64,000 nt of DNA from the NCBI GenBank assembly GCA_023374025.1, contig SIJG01000052.1, positions 711,029 through 775,028 of the forward strand. Direction: 5' to 3'. The position numbers and the translations under genes are program-made. The notes beneath the pieces are model-generated. The model made no database searches. It had not been told where the DNA came from and saw only the letters and a program-made list of their open reading frames with translations. Shown here in pieces: positions 50,801 to 61,784 of this stretch. Each line of letters starts with the position of its first letter. The stretch's first letter is position 1. The DNA comes from Heterodera schachtii. Its lineage: Eukaryota; Nematoda; Chromadorea; Rhabditida; Heteroderidae.

Positions 50801-53800
50801 CTCTTCTCTCTCTCTCTTCTCTCTCTCTCTCCTTTTCTCCTCTCCTCTCTTTCCTCTCCCTCCCTATCTCATGTCCTTTCTCGGGACCGCACTGTGCCAT
50901 TGACCATATTCAGTCGGGAAAATGAATTTCAATCTATGCTTTCTGCTGATTGGGCAGAAGTTCATTTAGTCGGTCACTTTATGTTCCGCTGTCTTAGGCT
51001 CCGTTTCGGCCCGTCTTTCTTCCGTCCCCGACTCTATGGGCACCATTTGCCATTCCGAGTCCATGGAAGTGACACTGAACCAGGACAATACGAATAAATG
51101 GAGCAGTTTTGGCATTGTGCTTGGGAAAAGGAGGTCGGGGGAGTGTTGTGACGCGGATGGAACGGTGCCAATGCCTTTACTAATCGAACGGGTCGAGCGG
51201 GGGTCGCCAGCTGAAAAGTATTAATTGAGCAATGCAATGCCAATCCGTCATGGCTTCATCAACTTCAGAAGCGGAGTGTTGCAGCCGGGCGACAGAATCA
51301 TTTCCATCAACGAATGGAACACGGCGGACGGAACGGTGGAAGAGGCACAGGTAAGCCAAGCCAAGCCAGTCAAACCAAACCATGCCACGGCAAGCAACGC
51401 TGGGTCAAGTTATAGACCAAGACATTTGGCTTTTGCGCTTGTTTTACCTTATAATAAGTCGGATATTCGCATCCCGCCATTTTCATTTGTTCCTTTTTTG
51501 CATTTGCTTTGTGCCTGCTCCTTTTCGTCCGCCCGTTCTGTCATTTTACTCGTTGAATTCAGCGTCATTGAAGTACCTTTGTTCATTGGATAGCTTTTCC
51601 CAATGCTTCTTCTTCTTCTTTTAGCCTGTGCTTCCCCCCGGCCCCGGCACTTTGTTTGTTGTTCGTCTCGCCAAGCGCGGCTCTTCGCTTGGCATTGTGT
51701 GCCGAAGTGAGCACAAAGGGGCAGCCAAAGGCGAGCCGCTGATTATTTCGGACATTCGAATGGGAAGTGTGGCACACAGGTAGCAGAAAAAGAACCCAAT
51801 TCTTTCGATTGTTTGGATTTGTTTTGTTGAGTCCCTCTGCGTTAGGTGCGGCTCCATCCAAGCGGGCGATCGCATTCATTCCATCGACGACATCCCTTTG
51901 GGCGCGTGCACCGTGGAGGAGTCCGTCCGTTTGCTGCACAGGTCGGCTCCGATTGTGAAGCTTTGCATAGCGAAGGGCGGCGGAGAGGAGCAGGTGAAGC
52001 GAGGGGAGAGGCGAACAATCCACGCGACATTCTCAGGACCTTCTGTTGGGCACCTCCCATTCGGTGGTTTATTCCGTGGAAATGTGCCGAAAGGGACGGC
52101 CCCTTGGGGTAACAATCGCTTCGGCCGGAGGCATTTCGGACCCAATTGTCATCTCTCGACTAATGCCAGGGGAATTGGCGGAACGGTAGGCACTAATTTA
52201 GAAATCGAAAACTAGAAATTTTATAAATTTGTTTGTTTAATGTAGAATAGGTCGGGACCGGGATGTAAATTCCGGTTTTTCAAGCAGTCATCTTCCACGG
52301 GTGCACTTCATTTCCCCCCAGCTCGGTTCGCCCCCCGCATCGTTTCCCCCCCCCCCGAGAAATTTTCAGCGATTTTTGGAAAATTTTTGAAAAATCTTAG
52401 TAATTCATCATAAAAATTTCTCGAAAATTTTTTTTTCTTAGAATTTTCTTATGAAAAAACTTTCTAAGAATTTTTTCTTGAAAAATTTATAGTTAGCAAA
52501 TTTTTTTTTTTAAATTTCTAGGGGGGAACGGCGGCGGGAAACGAGCTGCTCCCGTCTTCCCCCCCCCCCCCCTCCAAATGCTTTTATTTATTTTTTAGAA
52601 CAGGCGCTTTGCATGTTGGCGATCGCATTGTTGCGATCAATGGAGAGCCGATCGAAGGCAAAAAGGTGGGACAAGTGACGCAATTGCTGCAGCAATGCGC
52701 GGACCCTTTGAACATCAAACTGTGCCGAGCGGAGTCCTCCCACGAACCCGGCCAAATTGGCCAAATGCCATCCGTTGGCCATTGTTTTTCAGCAAAAAGT
52801 TCCTTTATTAAATTGAAGTGGGTCGTTTTAACAGTTTAGGTTTTCTATTTAGGTGAAAACACACAATTGTCAATTTTTTTTCAACATTTTTTAATGTTTC
52901 TCTTCTGTACGACTCACTTCTTTCTTTCTGATTTTGCTTATGTTTATATGCTAATTTGCCTATTCAGCTGCTAATTGGTGTTCACCAACGGAATTGCGCT
53001 TTTCCAATGGAATTGGCGAGACTTACGAAGACACCCCCAAAATGGGCACCCCCCTGAAAAGTGTGGACAGTGCCGTGGACTCAATGGAGGTTTCCTCGAG
53101 ATTTGCTCGGTGATTTTGAAACGAATGAAAATCTCAATGAAAGGACTCTCCACCGATCGGCAACAAACAGAACAATCTCAGACATGGGACGGCCCGACTC
53201 GCCCATCTCCGCCCTTCCACCTCAAACAACTTCCAGCAAGGCATCATTTATTTGGCAGTGCCCCCCTCCTTCATTCTCTCCCCCCGCCCCTTCAGTCGAC
53301 CGTCTCTCCGAGCAGTGCTGCGCTGGTTGGGACTCGGGACTGAGTTCGGCTGCTGCGACTGATAGTCAAAGCGGCAGAGGGCAGCAGCAGCACAACGCGG
53401 CCACTTGTCAGTCGACGGATGCCGCAAGAACATCGCTGGAGGAACGATGTTGCGTTTGCAGAAACGAGCAGCGGTCGTGCCCAACAACGGCTTCAACTTC
53501 CCCCGAATGGTCGACACTGACGGAAAAGGAGGACAAGGAGGACTGGGTCCGCATTTTGGACGCATTGGAAACAGTGGGAGAGGAGGAGATGCTGCGCAAG
53601 TTGGAGGAGTGCATTCTGTCGGGGCAAGCGTCCAATTACACGACGAACAGAGGCGCGAAGAAATGGTCGGAAACATTGGCACAATGCCAAAATGCCATTT
53701 TTGTTCCTCTCAGCAGTAACGACTTTGCCAACTTTACTCAAAATGGCTTTCTTTCGTGTCGTTTTCCTTCCAATTTTCCAATCAAAGGGATGAACAGCCT

Positions 53801-54673
53801 GAAAACGCCTTTAGCCTCCACAAATTACCGCGCCGGTGAAAGTGTCAGAAACATTGCGAGCGTAACTCTGCCAAGGCCTCAAACGCCCGTTTCCCGGGAA
53901 AAGCAAAAGTATTTGCCAAATACTCGTTTTACCTTTCCATATTTACGAAGATTTAGAGGCGAACAAATGTGTCACAACGGCAACACTTTTGTGGTTGAGT
54001 TGCCCCCGCCGATGCCCTCCCCCCGGGCCGCCTCCAATGCGTTGGCGCTTCTGACCCAGCTGAACTCCAACGGCAAAGTCGGCGAAGTGTCCTCAACCGT
54101 CCCACCAATCATTCCTTCTCACAATGCGTCCACTTTCGCTCCGTCTGCGGATGAAGAAGATCATCATCGAGTTCGCTGCTCTTCAGTCGTTCCGTTCATC
54201 ACTTCACCAACAGAGGATGATGGAAATTGTGAGCAGGAGGAGGACGAGAATGAGGCGAACGAAGAGGAGGAGGACCAATTCGACAGCGAAGTGTTCACCA
54301 TTCAATTGTGCCGTTGCCCATACACGAAAAGCTTCGGTTTTTCGGTTTGCGATGGCACAGCCGACGAAGCGGCAAGGGGAGAGAGGGAACAGCAGAGACA
54401 GGGCGGCATTTACGTGAAATCATTGGTAAAAGACGGACCGGCCGATAAAAGTGGACGAGTGCAGCCAGGGGACCGAATTCTGAACGTAGGGCAAGCGGAA
54501 GCAGCCTCTGGCCAGCAATTTTGGCATTTTATTTTCAGATAAACAGGAGAAGCATCCAATTTCTCACGTGCGATTTGGCACTTCCGTTGTTGGCCACCGA
54601 TCGGGTGGAATTGCTTTTGTCGAGGAAAAGAACGAAAAAAGACGGATTATTAAAAAAAGAAATGGCTGATTAA
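47884..54673 (+). CDS. GRIP-type scaffold with seven PDZ domains (5' end unresolved)
   Basis: Exons: 47884-48048, 48095-48174, 48283-48605, 48652-48803, 48845-49007, 49423-49503, 49534-49639, 49810-50014, 50998-51217, 51269-51350, 51459-51572, 51625-51779, 51846-51993, 52037-52185, 52599-52798, 52968-53109, 53144-54485 and 54539-54673; phases agree throughout. Domain order copies glutamate receptor-interacting proteins: PDZ1 (VGDRIVSINGVNIGTL), PDZ2 (VGDRLTAIDGVSV), PDZ3 (IGDELLAIDGITL), PDZ4 (PGDRIISINEWN), PDZ5 (AGDRIHSIDDIPLG), PDZ6 (VGDRIVAINGEPIEG), a linker with SVDSAVDS and WVRILDALETVGEEEMLRKL (matching the GRIP linker helix), then PDZ7 (FTIQLCRCPYTKSFGFSV ... PGDRILN). GRIPs cluster receptors and cargo at synapses and membranes; function inferred. 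Three introns begin GC, one of only 30 nt. Start codon not found; exon edges at 49639, 49810 and 51459 are tentative. Confidence 0.88.
50690..50870 (+). repeat. CT-rich low-complexity tract in a GRIP-like intron
   Basis: CTCTCTCC-type pyrimidine tract inside the long intron (50015-50997) between the linker exon and PDZ4. It includes two copies of CTCTCCTCTCACCTTTCTC. Confidence 0.85.
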
Positions 54674-54991
54674 TTGGCCATATTTATGTGAAGAGAAAAT
54701 TCATTGTGAAAGAACGGGAAATGATTTGTATTGTACAACAAAATCAAATTTAAGCATAAATTCTGCTACTTTAAATTATTATTTCTAGAGCCCGGTAGTA
54801 AAAAAAAACATCTGAACAATGAAAATGGGAATTCAAAAATGCCGGGAACGATTCCCGCTTTTTCCCCGCTCCCACGAAAATGATTTTACCGAGTTATTCT
54901 CGAGAAAAAGAAAAATTTAAAGCTCACTTCAAAAGGCAATAAAGAGTAAATTAAATGTTATTAACATATTATTTTCAGCATTACTCTCACA
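54674..54991. other. Spacer between the GRIP-like gene and ribulose-phosphate epimerase
   Basis: 318 nt holding the 3' untranslated region of the scaffold (AATAAAGAG near 54939) and the upstream region of the next gene, which is on the same strand. A TTTTCAG acceptor lies at about 54972-54978, 14 nt before the epimerase ATG, suitable for spliced-leader addition or a 5' untranslated exon. Confidence 0.4.
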
Positions 54992-56091
54992 ATGGCGTCG
55001 AAAATTAAACCATTAATTTGTCCGTCGATATTAAATACTGATCTGTCAGATTTGGCTAATGAGGTGAAGCTGTCCTAATAGCATATTATTCATTAGGTGA
55101 AATTCAAATGCTTTGCTTTAGTGTCGAAAACTTATGGCCGCTGGTGCGGATTATTTGCATTTGGATGTTATGGACGGTAAACGGACAAAAGCAGCAAAAA
55201 GACTCGAAAATTAACTCCCTATTAAAGGGCAAACAATTGCGAATTATTTGATTCCTTTGCCATCATTTCCCTTCCCTCGCATTCTTTCGTTTTGCTTTAG
55301 GCCATTTCGTGCCGAATTTGACGTTCGGACATCCGCTCATTGAATGTCTGAGGAATAAATTGGGAAATGACGCGGTTTGTTTTGCCATTTGTTGGCTTAG
55401 CAATTGAGGAGGGCCATAAAATTCGGTCTGACTCCCTTGAAAGAAGTTGGACGTGCACATGATGGTGTCCAACCCGTCCAAATGGCTCGACCCTCTGCAC
55501 AAAGCGGGCATTGATCAGTTCACTTTCCATTGGGAGGCACTCGGAGAGGACGAAGCGGTGGACACACTGATCGACCGAGTCAAATCCAAGGGAATACGAT
55601 GTGGACTGTCCATCAAACCAATGACGCCGGTAATTCATGGGATAGACGACAATCAATGGGACGAAAGTTAAGGTGGACAAACTGATGAAGTTTTGCGAAA
55701 AGATCGACACAGCACTCATAATGTATTGTAAAGGGAGTCGAAGAATGACCGTGCGAAATGAAATTTGCCTTTAGGACGGTCGAGCCGGGATTCGGCGGAC
55801 AAAAGTTTATGCAGGACCAAATGGAAAAGGTGCGCCAACTGCGAAAAGCGTACCCAAACTTGGACATCCAAGTGGACGGCGGGGTCGGACTGGACAACAT
55901 CGAACACTGTGCGAACGCAGGTGTCCCCCGGAGTGGAATCATTAGTTTGCACGAAAAATAATGGGATTTTAGGGGCCAATATGATAGTTTCTGGGACGGG
56001 AATCGTTCGGTCGGCTGACCCGCGCCAGACAATGCAAAAGATGAGGGAAACTGTCGAAATTGCTTCCTCAAAAGAATCACTCGGCGTTTAA
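54992..56091 (+). CDS. rpe: Ribulose-phosphate 3-epimerase
   Basis: Seven exons: 54992-55063, 55122-55176, 55301-55374, 55444-55629, 55673-55722, 55775-55920 and 55973-56091; 702 nt, 233 residues, the usual length of this TIM-barrel enzyme. It interconverts ribulose 5-phosphate and xylulose 5-phosphate in the pentose phosphate pathway. Diagnostic segments: [36 protein letters not shown] (metal-binding His-x-Asp), [57 protein letters not shown] and [11 protein letters not shown] (phosphate loop). The ATG is the only in-frame start before the conserved beta-1 strand. Exon 4 could begin 3 nt later. The 3' end converges on the AP endonuclease gene, 92 nt away. Confidence 0.96.
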
Positions 56092-56183
56092 ATCGTTTCC
56101 ATTTTAAAATAACGAAGATCGTTTTTGATTTATTGTTATCACTTTTTGTTCACTTATCTTAAGTTAGATAGTATAAATGAAAT

Positions 56184-57680
56184 TCATTTGTTCTTCCGCC
56201 TTTTCTTTTCCTTTGGTTCGGTAATTCGTTCCAATTCGTAAAGAAGTGACATTTCCTGGTCATAAATTAAAATAATTCAAACCTTAATTATAAACAAAAA
56301 ACCTCGGGGTATTTCCCTTCGGGCGTTTCAAGAATCATTGGGATGCCGTCTAACCGTTCGTCCCCCATTATTTGCTCAAATGCTTTTGTGCCCAATTTCC
56401 CTTTCCCAATATTTTCATGACGGTCGAGCTTTGATGAGCAACACTCTAAAAATGAAAGGTCAAAAAATATTTATTTACCAAATACCCTTCGAATCATTAA
56501 GGTGAAGCGCCTTTAAAAAAGGGAAGCCAACCGTTGAAGCGAACTCTTCCATTACGCCCTTATAATTATTGACAATGTCATAGCCTTTATAAAAAATAGG
56601 GAAGGCGACCAAAAAAACAAAGCCCTACCAGCAGCAAAAATATGGCACGTGTCCAAGCAAACGCCGACTCTTTCTTTGTTCTGCACTCCGTCAATGATCG
56701 ACCGAAGTTCGGCAAATGTCGCACCGATTGTGTTACCACTGCCCGCCATTGTCTCCACGGCTTTTAAATTTAAAAATAAAAATACTAACAAAACCCAATT
56801 TACCGAGCGTAATAAAATGCGTATTTTCCAGCACATAATTTATGGTGTCCGCAATTGTGCTGATGCTTTGCTCCCTCGTGCACTTTCCAGTTGTGGAGCC
56901 TTCAATTTACTGCTTATTTAATTAATTCTTTGAAAGTTGAGAATTCAAAATCATACCGGGATGGAAATTGTAAAATCGAATTCCCAGCCTTTCACACCGC
57001 TGACATTCGTCCAGCATCGCTTTCCGTGTCATCTCCAATTTTTTTTGGTCAGGTGACCCGGCATTCAGCAAATACGAGCCATGTGGGACGATTTGGTGCA
57101 ACGGGAATTTTGTCTTCTGAATAACAATTTTATTTCTGTACCATTTCCGGGAACGGACCCGGGGAATTCCATACCCCACCTTAAAAAATATATAAATAAA
57201 TAAGAATGGAAAATATATTTTTGGGAATTTATGCGCTGGACAATAAATTTGCTTAATCGCCCACTCTCAATTGGTCACTTTGTCTACGAATTTGCCATAC
57301 TTTAATTGCGCAATTCCACCGCTCAACAACTGACTCATCCATAGGCTTTGCATCCCAACGACGCTGATTCCGGACAAACAACGCAAATGAACGACAACCC
57401 ATTTCAATTGCATTCCAAATAGCATTTTCCAGACTACCTGAAAGGAGAAGTGCCACACCATCAACCAAAAATATTACTTACCCGCCGCAGAAACATGCAC
57501 TCCCAGATTTTTCTTAGAATAAAGTCCAGCTTTTATCACAGATTGTGCAATTTGTGAAGTGTAGACACTTTTCGTTGTCATCCCATATCCATTCTTGATT
57601 AACGAAAGTGATTCTGGCGTCGATTTTACAGGGTTTTCTTCGTTAAAATCGCTTGTTGTTGGAATATTTGGTTCAACCAT
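56184..57680 (-). CDS. apn-1: Endonuclease IV-type AP endonuclease
   Basis: Eight exons: 57680-57482, 57437-57301, 57116-56957, 56899-56804, 56760-56629, 56584-56486, 56445-56303 and 56255-56184; 1038 nt, 345 residues. Incises DNA 5' of abasic sites in base-excision repair. All nine metal ligands of the Nfo family are visible: His in [12 protein letters not shown], His in FYNFHPGSTTG, Glu in [12 protein letters not shown], Asp and His in [12 protein letters not shown], His in KALHLNDS, Asp and His in [11 protein letters not shown], and Glu in [12 protein letters not shown]. About 90 residues precede the catalytic core as in C. elegans APN-1, and the tail is basic ([11 protein letters not shown], a likely nuclear signal). 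The acceptor of exon 3 could alternatively lie upstream, adding [20 protein letters not shown]. Convergent with the epimerase gene. Confidence 0.95.
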
Positions 57681-58033
57681 TGGAATGTCAAATTAATACA
57701 TATAAATAATTGCTTGACTCTGCTGTTAAGTAATTAAGTATTAGATGGAGCTCGGATAGTTCAAACTTGAGGATCACTGGCTGGAATGGAACTCAAATTT
57801 TTTGTGGACGAGATATCGCGAGATTACTAATCCCTAGGGCTAGGATTTTTGTGGCAAATGGCAAAATACTGGCGAAAAATTGCTTCGTTTACCTATATGT
57901 ACATATAGTATGTGTATATAAATTGACTCTGTATCGGAAATTAAAAGTCTGTTTTCCCGCATTTTAAAAAAAATAATTTTCATATATTTATATTTTAATA
58001 CTTGAGCTAGTTCCTGCCGTACAGGTACTTTCT
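57681..58033. other. Divergent promoter interval, apn-1 / CAAX protease
   Basis: 353 nt between two divergently transcribed genes, AT-rich with TATATAAAT-like sequence near 57913-57921 on the plus strand. A GTACAG acceptor (58018-58023) lies just before the protease ATG. No other feature seen. Confidence 0.35.
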
Positions 58034-59546
58034 ATGCAAGAATGTCTCATCTATGTGGGCAGTGCCATTTTGATGCCACTCAGTTATGTGGGCTTTATTT
58101 ACGCGTTTGATAACCGACAACATTCTCGCGAGTATTTTTTAAGTTAGGCAAAGCTAAAGAACATTTGATGAAAGTATTTTGTCAAGCTCTTCACCGGGTG
58201 CCATTGGTTCTTTAGTTTTGCCAGTTTTATTTGTATTTTTGGACATTTATCTCATTTTCAGTTATCTGCCAAATGTTCGCCGTCGTTTTTTGGCCGCTAT
58301 GTTAAATAATATGTTAGTGGTTCCCTCAACTTACTTTCTTCTCCGATTTGTAAGTTACCTATTTAATTTATTCTAAATTAATGCAATTTTTCAGCAAAAT
58401 CTGTTAACAAAAAAGAATTTAAAAGACTCGCAATTTTTCCAAAATTATGATGAATTACTAAGTTTTTCGAAAATTTTTTCAAAAAATGCTCATTATTCCA
58501 AAGCAATCCGGTGGAGAATGTTTCCAAAAGTGTTCGACCGTTTCTTAAATTTGGCATTTTCGACCCTAATATTGTGATAAAAGACCTGCTTATGAAAAAG
58601 TCTGACCAATGCGTTCGCTTTTGTTTAGCATTACCCAAACCCTTTTTCTCAAATGGGATTTCGACCGAAAGAACATTTGAACGCCATTGTTTTCCCTGCT
58701 TTTCTTACCCTCATTTTCTATTCTGGAACCTTTCTGATGTACCTTATGAATGGAACTCTGAACCAAATATTCGGTTTGCTTCGTGATAATTCCATTTTGA
58801 TTGACTTGTTTAGAATTCAGCAGTTGGCGTTCCTCTTTTTCCGATATTCTTTGGATTCGCTGTGCAATTGCCGTAAGTGGTGCTCCAAAAGGGCTAAAAT
58901 CAGTGCTAATTGGCCAGGCACCGATCACTGAGGAACTGACCTTCAGGGCGGGTTCTGCTGCGTTGTTCCGTCATTGCCTCGGCACGAAATTCGCCACTTT
59001 CATTTCGCCTATTGTGCGTAAATAAAATAATGAGAATTAATTGTCCAACTGATGAGATACACTATTAAGACCTTCTCACTTTCTCATTTTCATCACATTT
59101 TCGAAGATCGCAAGCAGGGTTTGGTGTTGAGGGAGTCACTGGCGACGCGAAGTACGGCGGACTTTTGCCCCCTCCCCCACATTTACTGCCAAATTCAAAA
59201 TTTAGGTTTCCAAATGCTTTATACTTACTTGTTTGGACTTTATGCTACACATATTTTCTTCACAACTGGTAAAAACGGCTGGGGAAATTGTCAGAAGACC
59301 ATAAATCATGAAACAATTTAAAAGCTTTTTGCCCAAAACAGACTTTGTTTTGTTTTCTTTTTAGGTAACATATTGGCGCCCATTGTCACTCATTCCCTTT
59401 GCAATGTCTTCGGTTTCCCTCCCATCGAAGACATTTCTCTGTTCTCATCACGAAGAATTCGCTATTTTTTGTATGTTTCACATTTTGTTGGTTTTTTGGC
59501 TTGGTTTTTTGCGTTTCCGTTTTTTTATAAATTTATAATTTTATAA
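58034..59546 (+). CDS. fce-2: CAAX prenyl protease 2 (RCE1-type, ABI family)
   Basis: Eight exons: 58034-58131, 58262-58349, 58395-58529, 58629-58872, 58904-59013, 59070-59151, 59206-59268 and 59365-59546; 1002 nt, 333 residues, normal for RCE1. An ER-membrane endoprotease that removes the last three residues of prenylated CAAX proteins such as Ras and Rho. The catalytic motifs are intact: PITEELTFRAG (Glu-Glu-x3-Arg), FSLSHFHHIFE (His pair) and the C-terminal His/Asn motif PIVTHSLCNVFGFPP. Several hydrophobic helices are present (LPLSYVGFIYAFDN region, IVFPAFLTLIFYSGTFLMYL, FQMLYTYLFGLYATHIFFTT, FVGFLAWFFAFPFFYKF). Exon 3 (58395-58529) is poorly conserved and is the least certain part of the model. 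A 31-nt intron (58873-58903) is unusually short. Confidence 0.9.
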
Positions 59547-61784
59547 ATTAATATTCATTCCGCATTTGAAATGAAAATTTAACCCAATAAATTAAAATGG
59601 AAAACAAAGGAAAATTAATTTTTATGAAATCGAAATTGTGGCGGTGGCATTGTCCTCCTTTATGTGGGGTGACTGTTGTGTTTATGTCCGTTTGGACTTT
59701 CATTTTTGTTTTTATTTTCTCAATGTTTCCGCCCTTCAAATTTGCCAATAATCCAATAATCTTTTATTTATTGTTTTGTTTTTTGCGATTGCTTTAGCCA
59801 TAAAAGACTGAGAAAGTCGTTACAATGGAAACACAATTTTTCTTTTTTTTTGTTGGGGGAGGTATCATAAGGGAATTTTTATTGGTATATTTCGCTGTCC
59901 GTCGTCACGGGTCCTAAAAAATTGAAAACAAAAGTTGCTCCTCGAGAGTTGGAATGCTATTAATGTCTCCTTTTCCTACTCTTGAATAAAAATATATTTC
60001 TCTCATTTTAATTTTATTATTTTAAATTTGAAATAATTAAAATTAATGAATTATTTCCCTTCAAATGCAAAAAAGCAAATTTGAATTCAGGAAAAGTAAA
60101 GGAATTGAAAAAATAAACCCCTTTTCTCTTGGGAGTGACTGGGACGAATTGGCCTTTCCTCCAAATGTGCCAAAAAGGGAATGGGTGCCGTTGCGTTCGT
60201 TCGTCCCGTCACTTTGCCCGCCCTTTCCCTTCGGCCAAAATTTCTTCCGCCCGCCACCCTCTCATTTTTCGCCGTTGTTGGACTGATGGTTTCTTCTTTC
60301 CCCACAGCAACGGCGGGCGAATAAATGGGAAAGAATGGGCCGCGAGGGCTCGCGGTGCCAATTTCTTTTCCCTATGCGAAATCCACACAAATTTTGTCGC
60401 ATCCGCCCCGGCAAATAATGTATTCAGCCAATTCCTCCCCCACCAAAACTCCGCCAATTTCTTCCCATATTTTTTTAACATTTGCCTTTTTGAGTAAAGA
60501 TAATTCATCACTCGATATTTAAAAAAACAATTGGATTAGAAACTTTTAAAGAAAAGGGAAATAGGAAATGGCCAAATTGGGAAGCATTGGAGCAGAAGAG
60601 AGAGAGAGAGAGAGAGGGAAAGGGAGAGAGAGAGATTGGGGAGGAAAAGAGAGAAAGGGAGAGAGATTGGTGAGGAAAAGAGAAAGGGAGAGGAAAATAG
60701 AGAAAGGGAGAGAGAGATTGGGGAGGAAATGAGAGGAAAATAGAGAAAGGGAGAGAGAGATTGGGGAGGAAATGAGAGGAAAAGAGAGAAAGTGAGAGAG
60801 AGATTTGTTAAAATATACCTATGCTTTTTCCACATAGCCCCCATTTTTCTTAAACCCTATTCCAAACCTAACTCTGTGTGCCAACATCCTTAGCCTCCCC
60901 CCTGCCCCACTCATTCCGTATTCATTTAACTCATCACAGCCATCCCTCGGCACTTTCTTTCATATTTTCCACTTTCCTTCGCCCTTTTCTCTTCCGTTTG
61001 CATTTCTCTCTTCTGTCTATTAATTCTTAATCAAATTTACTTTCATCATTCTCTTTTCTTAAATTTTCCTTTCTTTTTTAATTCCTCCAAATTAGTCTTT
61101 TGATGCCCTCCATTGCCTTGCCAATTGCCATCGTCACCATCATCAGTTGTGCTGCTGCTACGGCTGTTGGTGGGCTTTGTTTTTGTCCATTTACACACTC
61201 ATTCATTCTCACGCCCAATTCGACTGTTCTTTATAAATAAAATCGCTTCCCCGGCCCTTTTCCCTTTCCATTCCGACCACAGTCCCTCCCACCTCCCCCG
61301 CTGCTACCACCCTTAGCCCCCCCCCCGCCCCCTCTCCCCGCCCCTCTCCCTTTCTTCCTCTCCCCGTTTCCTCTCTCCCCCCCGCCCCCTCTCCCCGTTT
61401 CCTCTCTCCCCCCGCCCCCTCCCCCCCACCTGCTGCTGCTTGCTGTTCGTCTCCGTTTCCCCGCTTTACTCATTTTCCCGACAAATTGCCATTTGTTCTT
61501 CCCCCCCCCCCTTTTTTCCATCCTTAAGCTTATTCGCCTCACTTTTTAACACGTGGTGTCCTTCTCCGACCCTCCCATTTATTTTATCATCAAAAATATC
61601 GCATTCGGCAACTTTTTTCGCTTTTCTTTCATTTATTGGAAGATCGCCTTTTGATCCTTTGGCAAATTATTTATTTCAATGATTGGCACTTACGAAAAGC
61701 GTCGCCACAGCGAATTGCCCCCGCACTTACAACATAAAGTGAGAATTCGTCATTATTTTGGCAATTGTCCCTTTTCTCCTTCAG
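59547..61784. other. Largely gene-free stretch
   Basis: No gene is convincing. A 66-codon hydrophobic frame at 59597-59797 and a hydrophobic stretch at 61103-61180 (MPSIALPIAIVTIISCAAAT) could be exons of something membrane-bound, the latter possibly of the gene at 61785, but no family resemblance or splice support was found. 60595-60810 is a GA-rich minisatellite, and C-rich sequence lies at 61290-61430 and 61500-61515. Confidence 0.4.
60595..60810. repeat. GA-rich minisatellite
   Basis: Repeated unit of about 45 nt containing GGGAGAGAGAGATTGGGGAG and GAAAAGAGAAAGGGAGAG, roughly five imperfect copies. Confidence 0.9.

Noticed and set aside
59597..59797. 66-codon hydrophobic frame after the CAAX protease
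   Set aside because: No homology recognised, no splice or promoter support, AT-rich context; too weak to call a gene.
60065..60286. 73-codon frame containing SLGSDWDELAFPPNVPKREW
   Set aside because: Looks mildly protein-like but stands alone without splice partners or family resemblance.
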